64,000 bases of DNA from Prevotella sp. Lineage in GTDB: Bacteria > Bacteroidota > Bacteroidia > Bacteroidales > Bacteroidaceae. The stretch is taken from the NCBI GenBank assembly GCA_016286995.1, contig JAEEVA010000003.1, positions 62,001-126,000 on the forward strand, read 5' to 3'. Shown here in pieces: positions 42,425 to 51,451 of this stretch (its first letter is position 1; every line of letters starts with the position of its first letter). The notes under the pieces were generated by a model. That model saw only the letters and a program-made list of their open reading frames with translations, was not told the DNA's origin and ran no database searches. The position numbers and the translations under genes are program-made.

Positions 42425-44683
42425 ATGGCTGAACTACCCACAATGATTGAAGACCTTGCGCTCATGCTGATGATGGCGGGCGTGGTCACACTAGTTTTCA
42501 AACGTCTGAAACAGCCCCTTGTCCTGGGCTACATCGTAGCAGGTTTCCTCGTATCACCCCACATGCCTTATACGGCATCGGTGGCCGACACCGAAAACGT
42601 TCATCTGTGGGCTGACATCGGTGTGATGTTCCTATTGTTTTCGCTGGGACTCGACTTTTCGTTCAAGAAAATCCTAAAGATGGGAGCATCGCCCATCATA
42701 TCGACCATCTCCATCATCTTCGCCATGGCCATGCTGGGTGTTTTCGTAGGCCATGCATTCAATTGGTCGCGCATGGACTGTATCTTCCTGGGTGGTATGT
42801 TGGCCATGTCATCGACAACCATCATATATAAGGCCTTCGACGACCTTGGACTACGCCAGCAGCAGTTTGCTGGTATGGTGATGTCGGTGCTGATTCTGGA
42901 GGACATTCTCGCCATCGTCATGATGGTGATGCTGAGTGCCATCGCCAGCGGAAACAACCCTGATGGCGGTCAGATGTTGGGATCTATTATGAAGATCGGC
43001 TTCTTCCTCGTACTTTGGTTGGTTGTGGGTATTTTTGCCGTACCGGCCTTCCTGCGGAAGGTGCGTCGTCTCATCAATGCCGAGGTGCTGCTGGTAGTAT
43101 CGTTAGGCTTATGCTGTGCGATGGCTGTATTCTCGACGAAAGTCGGTTTCTCATCAGCTTTCGGTGCCTTCATTATGGGTAGTGTCCTTGCAGAAACCGT
43201 TGAAGCCGAACGTATTGAGAAACTCGTAGAGCCTGTCAAAAACCTATTTGGTGCCATATTCTTCGTATCGGTAGGTATGCTCGTCGACCCGGAAATACTC
43301 GTCAGCTATGCGATACCCATCCTGTTGCTGGTACTCACCATCCTTATTGGACAAAGTATTTTCGGCACCATAGCCTTCATGTTAGGCGGCGAGAGTCTGA
43401 AGAGTGCCATGCGCTGCGGTTTCTCGATGGCTCAAATTGGTGAATTCTCGTTTATCATTGCCTCGCTGGGACTGTCATTGGGTGTCATCAGCGACTTTCT
43501 CTATCCGGTGGTGGTAGCCGTATCAGTTATAACCACTTTCCTCACACCTTACATGATACGGCTTGCCACACCGGCTTACACACATTTGGAACATCATCTG
43601 CCAACGAAGGTTATCAAGTTGATGAACCACCTGAGTACCAGTCATTCAGCACCTTCAGAGCAAAACAAATGGAAGCAACTGCTAACAGCTATGGCTGTGA
43701 ACACACTCATCTATAGCATTCTGTCTGCTGCTACCGTTGCTATCATGTTTACATTCGTACTGCCCTTCATGCGTCGTCTATTGCCTGGCTGGGAGCTCCA
43801 CTGGTATGCCAACGCCATTACAGGTGTACTCACCGTGCTGTTCATATCACCATTCCTACGTGCTATGATTATGAAAAAGAACCGTTCGGAAGAGTGGCGT
43901 GCACTATGGGAAGAGAGCAACCGCAACCGTGTGCCACTGCTGTTTACCGTTCTGGTACGTGTCATGATTGGTGTCTTCTTCATCTTCTATATCTGCAACT
44001 TTCTGAGCCACTTCACCAATGCCGTCATGATTACCATCGGTATCATAGCCATCGGTCTGATGGTACTGTCGAGAACGGTCAAGCAGCGCAGCATCAAACT
44101 GGAGCGTCTATTCATGATGAACCTGCGTTCACGTGATATAGTAGCACAGGTTCACGGCACCAAGCGTCCGCTATATGAAGGTCGTCTGTTGGACCGTGAC
44201 GTACACATTGCCGACTTCAACGTTCCCATGAACTCAATGTGGATGGGCAGCTCGTTAAAACAGCTCGACTTAGGTCGTAAGTACGGTGTGCACATCAGTA
44301 GCATTCTGCGTGCCAACTTCCGTCTGAACATTCCCGATGGCGACTATGTTATCTTCCCTGGCGACCGTCTGCAAGTCATCGGTAGTGACGAACAGCTGAG
44401 TAAGTTCGGACATGCCTTGGAGACAGATCTCATTTCGGAAGACATGTATTTGGAAAACCGTGAGATGAAACTCCGTCAGCTCATTATTGGTGCAGATAGC
44501 CCATTCATAGGCAAAACGCTCGCAGAAAGCGACATCCGCTATCTGTACAGTTGTATGGTAATTGGTCTGGAAGAAGGTAAGGAAAACCTTTCACGCTTCG
44601 CTCCCAACCGAAAATTCCAGGAAGGTGACATCATCTGGGTAGTAGGTGAAGAGGAATCGCTGAAGGCACTACTCAACTCCTAA
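42425..44683 (+). CDS. CPA2 family monovalent cation:proton antiporter with two RCK_C domains
   Basis: A 752-residue inner-membrane protein with about 12-14 helices of the Na/H exchanger fold (about 10-390; LVLGYIVAGFLVSPHMPY, MSSTTIIYKAFDDL, SVLILEDILAIVMMV). Then come a second, smaller membrane region (about 420-540) and two C-terminal RCK_C/TrkA_C domains (about 590-660 and 675-750; PGDRLQVIGSDEQL and EGDIIWVVGEEESL). It is expected to exchange K or Na for protons under cytoplasmic control. There is no TrkA_N nucleotide domain. The gene is 35 bases after pepT and convergent with lptD. Confidence 0.88.
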   Translation: MAELPTMIEDLALMLMMAGVVTLVFKRLKQPLVLGYIVAGFLVSPHMPYTASVADTENVHLWADIGVMFLLFSLGLDFSFKKILKMGASPIISTISIIFAMAMLGVFVGHAFNWSRMDCIFLGGMLAMSSTTIIYKAFDDLGLRQQQFAGMVMSVLILEDILAIVMMVMLSAIASGNNPDGGQMLGSIMKIGFFLVLWLVVGIFAVPAFLRKVRRLINAEVLLVVSLGLCCAMAVFSTKVGFSSAFGAFIMGSVLAETVEAERIEKLVEPVKNLFGAIFFVSVGMLVDPEILVSYAIPILLLVLTILIGQSIFGTIAFMLGGESLKSAMRCGFSMAQIGEFSFIIASLGLSLGVISDFLYPVVVAVSVITTFLTPYMIRLATPAYTHLEHHLPTKVIKLMNHLSTSHSAPSEQNKWKQLLTAMAVNTLIYSILSAATVAIMFTFVLPFMRRLLPGWELHWYANAITGVLTVLFISPFLRAMIMKKNRSEEWRALWEESNRNRVPLLFTVLVRVMIGVFFIFYICNFLSHFTNAVMITIGIIAIGLMVLSRTVKQRSIKLERLFMMNLRSRDIVAQVHGTKRPLYEGRLLDRDVHIADFNVPMNSMWMGSSLKQLDLGRKYGVHISSILRANFRLNIPDGDYVIFPGDRLQVIGSDEQLSKFGHALETDLISEDMYLENREMKLRQLIIGADSPFIGKTLAESDIRYLYSCMVIGLEEGKENLSRFAPNRKFQEGDIIWVVGEEESLKALLNS

Positions 44684-44730
44684 TTCTGGATTAAGCACTA
44701 CGAATTGTCAATATCTATTGCCAATTCCCC

Positions 44731-47589
44731 TTAGTACCACTGTACGGCATTGGAGGCCGACGAACGTTTGTCATACTTCAATGCGTCGGTAAGTGTAGAC
44801 GCATTGCATCGGAACGAGAAATTATAGCTGGTGTACGGTGACAATACCACTTGGCAAGACATATTGAAACAATGCAGGTCACGGCTCAGCGATGCTGTTG
44901 TCATTGATATCTTGTGCTCCTCGAAGTCATAGCCCGACGAGAACGAGATATTCCAACCCTCTGACAGACGGATATTACCACTAAAGTTCAGGTTCTGTGT
45001 AAACTTATATGGATAGCGCATGGTATCATAGTTGAACTTCTTGACATCAGTATCCTCACGCATAGTTATACCATAGCCCAAACTAAGCGACCACGGTAGC
45101 GCAAATGGCATATAGCCATCTTCATCAGTATCAGCCATCGACGACTCCCTACGCTCGGCACCATGCTTTCCTGCCTCCAAATCAGCATCTAAGTTGGTTT
45201 CTACGCCAGTATCATATTCTTCCTCATCGTCTTTTTTCTTTCTACCCTTATCTTTCTTCTCCACACGTTCACCTTTCAGCCACTTGATGAGATTTGTGAT
45301 TTTCTTGTCATCAAGGGTATACGACAGGTTTTGTGACATACCCTGAAAGCGTCCGAAGCGTCCCTTGCTATACTCTGTACGCGTACCGACATAAGGCGTT
45401 GCACCCACAGAGTCAGCCTCATAGGCATAGGTAGCCCATGTAGAACTCAGATTAAACGTATAGCTCTTGCTCAGTTTCAGTCGTAATGTGGTACCCAGAT
45501 CACTCCACGGACGTTCCTTGGCAGCGAGATCATACGACATATTTAAGCCCAGTTCATCAATCAGACTTACCTTCACCAGCGAATCGTCGCGGTTACGCAA
45601 CTTCATTTCCACATTGTTCGATAACGACATCGACACGGTACCACGCATATCCTTGCCTGGTGCCGAGAACATCGTACCGGTATAAGGCGAATATTCCACC
45701 AGAGATACATTACCGTACGCATCAGTTTTCTGATAGGTATCGTAGTATCCATAATGCTTGGCACCAAAACCTGGTGTATAAGTGAAGCTTACATTCGGCG
45801 TCAGCACATGGCGGATGGCATTAATCTTATCGCCAAACAACTTGCGGTTAGGGATATACATACCGTAGAGTTTCGTCGAGACAGACAGCGACAGGTTCCA
45901 GTCGTAGATATTATAGAAGCCCTGGAGTGTGTCTATGCGTTCCTTTTGTGCATCCTCATCCCACGAACGCTTGTACTTTTGTGTCAGCATACGGTCAGTA
46001 AAGTTGAATGACGGATTCACATTGACGTAGCCGAACATGGTGAAATTAGCCTGAATTGGTATGCGATGTTCCATGCCGTTACGCCAATCCTTGGTCAGAC
46101 TGGAGTGCAGCAGCTTGTCCTCCTTGGTGTTGATGGTGTTCTGCAAATGACCAGTATACTGCATCGAAATCTTCTCATACCACTTTTCATCACCTGCGGC
46201 TTTCTTGCGTTTGAAAGGATAGAAACGCGATACGGAAATGTTGACGTCAGGGAGTGTCAGACCTATGATGGAGTCACGCATGTTCTGGTTCAGGTTCATC
46301 GTGGTATTGATGCTCATACCAAGACTTGAGAAGGTGACACCATAGTTGACGGATGACGTTCGCGTAGATTGTGTCATAGCCTGCGGATTATACATCGACG
46401 TCAGGTTGTGCGTATCATAGCCCGTAGAGGCAAAATTCACACTAGCGGACAATGTGCGGAAAGGATTGGCCTTCGGGTCTTGCTTGTGCGACCATTGCAA
46501 CTTATAGCTCGTGGACTTCATATAGTCGGGCATGTTCTTATCACCTGTCACCGTATTCTGATAACTGAAGAAGAACTGACCACTATGCTTGTAGCGTTTA
46601 CGGTAGTTAGATGCTGCCGAGATACCCCACGAACCCTTAGTAAATATCTCACCAATTAGTTTCAGGTCCATCTTGTCACTAATGGCAAAATAGTAGCCGC
46701 CATCACGAAGATAGAAGCCTCGTGAAGTCTCGTCACCATAAGTCGGCATGATAAAGCCGCTGGAGTAACTCTTGGTAAAGGGGAAGAAACCGTAAGGGAT
46801 AGCCAGCGGAAGCGGTACGTCGGCAACCACCAGATAGGCCGGTCCGAAAACGACATCCTTTCCTGGACGGACCTTGGCACGCGACAGAGCCAGATAGAAG
46901 TCTGGATGTGGCTGGTCACAGGTGGTATAACGGCCATGATAGAGATACATCTCACCATTGGCACCACGTTTTGACAGCTCCGAAGTCATGAAGCCATCAT
47001 CCTGTTGGGTATAGACATTTTTGATGAGGCCCTTCTTTGTCTTGAAGTTAAAGGCCATCGTATCGTTCTCATAGGTATCGCTTCCCATCTTAAAAACTGG
47101 CAAGCCTTTCCTCTTGCCTGTAGAGTCCGTCGTACCCATGGCATAAACCAGACTGGAGTCTACCGACATCATTATCTGGTCGCTCTTCAGATCCATGTTC
47201 TGATAGGTTACGTGGGCATCGCCATACAAATGGGCCATGTCGCTTTCTCCCTCATAGGTCATCGAGTCGTTGGCAGTATACTCCACAGGAGCATCAATAC
47301 CGTTCCTGCGCTGACGGTTAATGGAGTCGGCACGCAGAGAGTCGTCAATCTCCTTGTTGTGCAGCCATATCAGTCGTTGTAGCGAGTCCATGCCGACGGT
47401 ATCAGCGGTAAGGGTGTCTGCGCTGTTCAGCACCACTTTAGGTGTTTCACTAATGGTATCTGCCGGAACGCTGTCCTGCATGATGCTGTCACGTGTTTCC
47501 ACGGTTGTCGGGAAATGGAAACGAGGCACCCCAGCCACCACGAAAATGATGACAAAGCACACAATGAACAGGAGTGTCTTTCTTTTCAC
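44731..47589 (-). CDS. lptD: LPS-assembly protein LptD (Bacteroidetes type)
   Basis: A 952-residue outer-membrane translocon that inserts lipopolysaccharide. A start-signal helix (KTLLFIVCFVIIFVVAGV) precedes an OstA/LptA-like jellyroll region (about 110-270; YTANDSMTYEGESDMAHLYG). A large barrel follows with AIPYGFFPFTKSYSSGFIMP, typical of this group. A Lys/Asp-rich loop at about 755-800 (KDKGRKKKDDEEE) is a probable extracellular or periplasmic insertion. The end KYDKRSSASN is a family signature. It starts with GTG (47589), only a few bases after a -7 box. Partner lptE was not recognised here. Confidence 0.88.
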   Translation of the reverse strand: MKRKTLLFIVCFVIIFVVAGVPRFHFPTTVETRDSIMQDSVPADTISETPKVVLNSADTLTADTVGMDSLQRLIWLHNKEIDDSLRADSINRQRRNGIDAPVEYTANDSMTYEGESDMAHLYGDAHVTYQNMDLKSDQIMMSVDSSLVYAMGTTDSTGKRKGLPVFKMGSDTYENDTMAFNFKTKKGLIKNVYTQQDDGFMTSELSKRGANGEMYLYHGRYTTCDQPHPDFYLALSRAKVRPGKDVVFGPAYLVVADVPLPLAIPYGFFPFTKSYSSGFIMPTYGDETSRGFYLRDGGYYFAISDKMDLKLIGEIFTKGSWGISAASNYRKRYKHSGQFFFSYQNTVTGDKNMPDYMKSTSYKLQWSHKQDPKANPFRTLSASVNFASTGYDTHNLTSMYNPQAMTQSTRTSSVNYGVTFSSLGMSINTTMNLNQNMRDSIIGLTLPDVNISVSRFYPFKRKKAAGDEKWYEKISMQYTGHLQNTINTKEDKLLHSSLTKDWRNGMEHRIPIQANFTMFGYVNVNPSFNFTDRMLTQKYKRSWDEDAQKERIDTLQGFYNIYDWNLSLSVSTKLYGMYIPNRKLFGDKINAIRHVLTPNVSFTYTPGFGAKHYGYYDTYQKTDAYGNVSLVEYSPYTGTMFSAPGKDMRGTVSMSLSNNVEMKLRNRDDSLVKVSLIDELGLNMSYDLAAKERPWSDLGTTLRLKLSKSYTFNLSSTWATYAYEADSVGATPYVGTRTEYSKGRFGRFQGMSQNLSYTLDDKKITNLIKWLKGERVEKKDKGRKKKDDEEEYDTGVETNLDADLEAGKHGAERRESSMADTDEDGYMPFALPWSLSLGYGITMREDTDVKKFNYDTMRYPYKFTQNLNFSGNIRLSEGWNISFSSGYDFEEHKISMTTASLSRDLHCFNMSCQVVLSPYTSYNFSFRCNASTLTDALKYDKRSSASNAVQWY

Positions 47590-47593
47590 GACT

Positions 47594-47602
47594 GCAAATT
47601 TA
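47594..47602 (-). promoter_or_regulatory. -7 box abutting the lptD start
   Basis: Read leftward the sequence is TAAATTTGC (TAnnTTTGC). It ends 4 bases before the GTG start at 47589. It supports a separate, possibly leaderless, lptD transcript. Confidence 0.7.
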
Positions 47603-47671
47603 CAAATTATTTACGGAATACCACCCGCATTTACCGCATTTAACGTTAATTATTAAGATAAGTCAATGTTT

Positions 47672-48166
47672 CTATTCAAAACGTTCTGCCCAGCCGAGGA
47701 ACTTCAACACGCCATCGTGACCGAACTTCTCCAATGACTCGGCAGTTTGGGCAACGGTCAACACACGGTCGGGATGCGACTTGGAATAGAACTTATCAGC
47801 ATAGCACACAATCTGTTCCTCCAATGTCTCTGGTTCATAGCCTAGCAAACCTGTCCCTGTATGACGCTCGGCCACCCGTGCATGACGCGGGAAGCCCTCT
47901 TCACGCAACAGCTGACCGCCTATTGGTCCATGACGCAAATAGGGTTCCTTACCATGACAATGAATCGAAGGAGCATCGCATTGATAAATACCTATATCAT
48001 GGAGCATGGCAGCTTCCTCCAGAAACTGTACATCAACTGGTAACTCCCTATGCTTCCTTGCAATAGAGAGACACCTGTCTGCCACCTGACGAGAATGCTT
48101 GACAAGCAGACGTCGTAATGCATCGTCTTCCGGATAATAACGTTGGATAATGGCCTGATAATCCAT
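47672..48166 (-). CDS. HD domain phosphohydrolase
   Basis: A 164-residue HD protein. Start ATG 48166 overlaps the nhaD stop as TGATG, so it is translationally coupled. Metal ligands are the His in VKHSRQVADR (about 24), the His-Asp pair in AMLHDIGIYQ (about 56-57), His residues in YLRHGPIGG, and His in VAERHTGTGL with a late Asp in VCYADKFYSKS. It resembles small phosphodiesterases and nucleotidases of the YqeK/HDIG kind. The substrate is unknown. It is the last gene of the leftward run starting at 53493, and lptD starts 82 bases later from its own promoter. Confidence 0.83.
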   Translation of the reverse strand: MDYQAIIQRYYPEDDALRRLLVKHSRQVADRCLSIARKHRELPVDVQFLEEAAMLHDIGIYQCDAPSIHCHGKEPYLRHGPIGGQLLREEGFPRHARVAERHTGTGLLGYEPETLEEQIVCYADKFYSKSHPDRVLTVAQTAESLEKFGHDGVLKFLGWAERFE

Positions 48167-49539
48167 CACATTCCTAAGAAGTTAAGTTCCAGCCAAAGGG
48201 CTATAAATCCGACAATAAACCCCAACAGCACCTTGGGCGAGAAATGCTTGATATACCATCCCAGCTTGACATGCTCGGCACGCATAAGAGCCAAGCCACT
48301 GACACTACCCACAGCCAGCAGCGTTCCACCGACAGCCGTTGAATAAGCAATAATCATCCAGTAAGCGCCATTGGTGGCTACGTCGCCGATACCGACCTGA
48401 TAGAGCGAAATATTGGAAATAGCAATTGTAAAGGTGTCTACGATGCTCGAGAGCATACCAGCACCAATGCCCATCATCCAGATGTCGTCGACATACATGT
48501 CAAACCACTCTGCCACATCATCCCATACGCCAGTTTCAGTCACCACACCCATACCCAGCATGATACCCGTAACAAACAGTACCTGCTGTAACGAGCCGTA
48601 TGCCAGCGACATGGGAATGCGTCGCTGAACCATCTGGTCGCTATGGATGAGCTTTCGGTTAAATGCCTCGTTAACCACCCATAATACCGACAGCACACAC
48701 AGGGCGCCAAGGAAAGGTGCCAACTTGGTGATGTTATGGAAGGTAGGGATAAACCACAACCCACCAATACCCACCACGAGCATGACAATGCGCTGCCAGC
48801 GGTTCAGACGCGTGTCGTCGCCACGATAGGGTGACGGACTCCAGGCGATGTCAAGACGGTCAGGCAGTTCACGGTTAATGAGAATGGTGGGAATAATCCA
48901 TGCCAGCAATGCTGGTATGGCCATGTAAGCTGAGAAATGACTGGCTGTCACGGCGCCATCGCCCCACAGGATGAGTCCGATAGGGTCACCAATGACCGTG
49001 AAACAGCCTCCTGCATTGGCAGCCAGCACGATGGCCGCCCCCACATACATCCTTTGTCGTGAGTTCTGCAGGATATTATGCATGATGACCAGCATCATCG
49101 TCGTTGTTGTCAGGTTGTCCAGATTCGCCGAGAGGATGAAGGTGGCCAGCGTGATAGTCCACAGCAGACGTTTCGAGTTTCTCGTACGAATCCATTCCGT
49201 AATGAAATCAAAACAGCCGTTGTTGTTCAGCAACTCCACAATCGACATGGTGGCGAGCAGGAACAGCACAATAGCTGCTGCCTTGCCCACATAGCTCAGG
49301 AACACCTTATTATATATATATAGCTTCACTGTCTCACTGGTGGCAGTTGCACCATTCAGCCATTTCAGGTAGTCGTGCGGATACTGAGCCATGACGAAAT
49401 CCTCGCCCCACGAGACATATACCACCCATCCTACTGTTCCGAGGAACATGGCGATGGCAGCTTTGTTTACTCCCGTCATGTGGCCCGTAGCAATGAGCAC
49501 GTAGGCCAGAATTAGCATGGTAACAATTACGGCAGTCAT
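48166..49539 (-). CDS. nhaD: NhaD-family sodium:proton antiporter
   Basis: A 457-residue, about 12-helix ion transporter of the NhaD/ArsB superfamily. Conserved segments are AANAGGCFTVIGDPIGLILWG, which matches the NhaD GDxT-like loop in part, ILSANLDNLTTTTMM, and IVDTFTIAISNISLY. It is expected to export Na in exchange for protons across the inner membrane. The ATG at 49539 is used; a TTG at 49542 is in frame. It lies in a leftward operon between a nucleotidyltransferase gene and a coupled HD gene. Its role relative to the head-group genes is unclear. Confidence 0.9.
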   Translation of the reverse strand: MTAVIVTMLILAYVLIATGHMTGVNKAAIAMFLGTVGWVVYVSWGEDFVMAQYPHDYLKWLNGATATSETVKLYIYNKVFLSYVGKAAAIVLFLLATMSIVELLNNNGCFDFITEWIRTRNSKRLLWTITLATFILSANLDNLTTTTMMLVIMHNILQNSRQRMYVGAAIVLAANAGGCFTVIGDPIGLILWGDGAVTASHFSAYMAIPALLAWIIPTILINRELPDRLDIAWSPSPYRGDDTRLNRWQRIVMLVVGIGGLWFIPTFHNITKLAPFLGALCVLSVLWVVNEAFNRKLIHSDQMVQRRIPMSLAYGSLQQVLFVTGIMLGMGVVTETGVWDDVAEWFDMYVDDIWMMGIGAGMLSSIVDTFTIAISNISLYQVGIGDVATNGAYWMIIAYSTAVGGTLLAVGSVSGLALMRAEHVKLGWYIKHFSPKVLLGFIVGFIALWLELNFLGM

Positions 49540-49547
49540 CAATCTTT

Positions 49548-49574
49548 TTACTATTTGACGATTTACTATTTACA
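49548..49574. repeat. TTTACTATTTGACG junction repeat
   Basis: The junction between the nucleotidyltransferase gene and nhaD is made of TTTTTACTATTTGACGATTTACTATTTAC-like words. It is the same family as at 2349-2397 and overlaps the nucleotidyltransferase stop. Confidence 0.65.
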
Positions 49575-50319
49575 GCAATTCCTTGGGCATCAGTTCCTGT
49601 GCTCGCTGGAAATCTTCAGGCGTATCAAGCTCGTATGAGAAGTAGCAGGTGGTATCTACCACGCGGAAGGTGTGACCCTGAGGTATCAGTCGCTCAAAGG
49701 CACGTTCGTAGAAGACGTCGATGAGCCCTTCTTGCTCAATCATCTGCTTCAGTTCGTGATAGAGCGCCTCGCTATAGTCAGCAGTCATCTTCTCAATGCC
49801 CACCGACTCGCCGATGGCATCCTGAATGCTGCACACCTTGCTGATTTCGGTGATATGGTTGTCAGCATCTACAATGACCTTGATTTCCTCTTCGCCGCAC
49901 TCATGACGGTTCAGGGCCAGAGCAGGCTCCTGTTCCCGTGCAATGCGCATGACGGCTGCAGGATCGCAGAGGATATCGCTGTCCATCAACAGGAAGTCAC
50001 GGCCACGCACCACATCCATCGCCATCCACAGCGAGTAGATGTTGTTGTTGTGCTCGTAGTCGGCGTTGTGGAGAAAGGTGAAGTGGGGCTGTTGGCTGTT
50101 AGCTGTTAGCTTTTGGCTATAAGCTGTGAGGAAATCGCGGATTTGGTCGGCGCGATAACCTGTAACGACCACAAACTCCGTAATTCCTGCCTGCTGCATA
50201 GCGCGAACGGTACGCTCCAACAGCGTCTTCCCACCAACCTCAAGCAGACACTTGGGCTTGGTATCGGTCAAAGGGCGTAGCCGCTTGGCCATTCCTGCTG
50301 CTAATATGACTCCAACCAT
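49570..50319 (-). CDS. LicC-like nucleotidyltransferase (phospho-amino-alcohol cytidylyltransferase)
   Basis: A 249-residue nucleotidyltransferase that would activate a phosphorylated alcohol with CTP. The N-terminal loop is VILAAGMAKRLRPLTDTKPK (4-23). The metal Asp region is FLLMDSDILCDP (about 107-118) and the substrate strands include NNNIYSLWMAM. The closest known style is LicC phosphocholine or PntC-type phosphonate cytidylyltransferases. Residues around 68-80 (AYSQKLTANSQQP) are encoded by the AGCTAACAGCC repeat word seen in gene junctions elsewhere, apparently a surface-loop insertion. It sits between a PLP enzyme gene and nhaD in the operon. The true substrate is not determinable from sequence. 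Confidence 0.85.
   Translation of the reverse strand: MVGVILAAGMAKRLRPLTDTKPKCLLEVGGKTLLERTVRAMQQAGITEFVVVTGYRADQIRDFLTAYSQKLTANSQQPHFTFLHNADYEHNNNIYSLWMAMDVVRGRDFLLMDSDILCDPAAVMRIAREQEPALALNRHECGEEEIKVIVDADNHITEISKVCSIQDAIGESVGIEKMTADYSEALYHELKQMIEQEGLIDVFYERAFERLIPQGHTFRVVDTTCYFSYELDTPEDFQRAQELMPKELL
50092..50125. repeat. Repeat word inside the nucleotidyltransferase coding frame
   Basis: GGCTGTTGGCTGTTAGC/TGTTAGCTTTTGGC words, identical in style to the junction repeats at 24627 and 36650. Here they lie inside the coding frame and are read as AYSQKLTANSQQP. Their length preserves the frame. Confidence 0.75.
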
Positions 50320-50355
50320 ATTGAAAATTGATAATTGACAATTGAGAATTGATAA
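50320..50355. repeat. AATTGATAATTGACAATT junction repeat
   Basis: The 36-base spacer between the aminotransferase and nucleotidyltransferase genes is made entirely of AATTGA(T/C/G)AATT words, as at 34065 and 35358. Confidence 0.75.
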
Positions 50356-51414
50356 TTATGATTTCTTCAGGACTCGCAGGATGGTGTCGACAACAGTCTG
50401 CGTCTGTTCCTTACGACCCAGCGTGATGCGCAGACACGACTCCAGACCCTTGTCGCCCATGAACTTGATCTTGTAGTCCTGAACCTTCAGGGCTTCCATC
50501 AGAGCGTCCTTGATTTCCAAGGGATACTTGATGAGGATGAAATTGGCCACCGACTTGTACACCTTAAAGCCAGGCAGCGAGCCAAGCTCCTTCTTGTACA
50601 GCTGGCGTCCCCATTCCATGTCATCAGCAACTTGACGATAGTGCTCGTTGCTGTCGAGGGCAGCCAGTGCCACAGCCTCAGAGAAGCGGTTGTAGCCCAG
50701 ATACTTGTTGACATAGCTCAGGAACTGGTCGTGACCCTTGCCGATGAAGCCGAAACCGCAACGCAGACCAGGCAGTCCATAGAACTTACTGAGCGTACGC
50801 GAAATAATCAGGTTCGAATACTTGTTCACCAACGGAGCGATGTAGTCTGTATCCATTGAGATGAAGCTGGCATAAGCCTCGTCGATGAGTACCATCGTGT
50901 CGCTTGGGATATTCTCCATGATGCGTCCAGTCTCTTCGGGAGTCAAACCATTACCCGTAGGATTGTTGGGCGATGCCAGTAGCAGCATACGGGGATGTAC
51001 GCGGTTGGTGTACTCGATGACCTCGTCTATATCGTAGGCAAAGGTATCTTCCTTCTCATGCAGAGGATACATCTCGAAGGTACCGCCACACTCAGAGGCC
51101 ACGCGGTTGTAGTACCACCATGAGAACTCGGGAATGAGAATCTTTGTATTGGGCTCGGTAGCTCCTTCCTGGCTATTGATGCTGAGGAAGTAGTGGATGG
51201 CATTCTTCAGCATGTCCTCACCACCGTAGGTCAGCAGCACCTGCTCCTCGGGGATATTGTAGATTTCGCTCAGACGGACGCTGATGACACTCTTCTTTCC
51301 CTGATCATAGATACGTGTATAGAAACACAAGTCTTTCGGGTCAAAACTCTTGATGGCCTCAACCACTTTCTGGCTGGGCTCAAAGTTAAATTCGTTTCTG
51401 TCTAAATAATTCAT
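50356..51414 (-). CDS. HisC/CobD-like fold-I PLP enzyme
   Basis: A 352-residue PLP enzyme of the histidinol-phosphate aminotransferase superfamily. Landmarks are the PLP-stacking region TYGGEDMLKN, SPNNPTGNG, VLIDEAYASF, the Schiff-base Lys in SRTLSKFYGLPGLRCGF (about residue 222), and the substrate-carboxylate Arg in LRITLGR near the C-terminus. It is not with the his genes at 12.3-15.1 kb. Its neighbours are a cytidylyltransferase and a CDP-alcohol transferase, which suggests it makes a phospho-amino-alcohol. That could be by decarboxylating phosphoserine or phosphothreonine as CobD-type enzymes do, or by transamination. Function as a genuine HisC remains possible. Confidence 0.82.
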   Translation of the reverse strand: MNYLDRNEFNFEPSQKVVEAIKSFDPKDLCFYTRIYDQGKKSVISVRLSEIYNIPEEQVLLTYGGEDMLKNAIHYFLSINSQEGATEPNTKILIPEFSWWYYNRVASECGGTFEMYPLHEKEDTFAYDIDEVIEYTNRVHPRMLLLASPNNPTGNGLTPEETGRIMENIPSDTMVLIDEAYASFISMDTDYIAPLVNKYSNLIISRTLSKFYGLPGLRCGFGFIGKGHDQFLSYVNKYLGYNRFSEAVALAALDSNEHYRQVADDMEWGRQLYKKELGSLPGFKVYKSVANFILIKYPLEIKDALMEALKVQDYKIKFMGDKGLESCLRITLGRKEQTQTVVDTILRVLKKS

Positions 51415-51451
51415 TGTTTTCTTATTTAAGTCTTTTATTCTTTTTATTTTT

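Noticed and set aside
50356..51414. Calling the PLP enzyme hisC outright
   Set aside because: It is away from the his genes and inside a head-group-like cluster; sequence alone cannot separate HisC from CobD-like enzymes.
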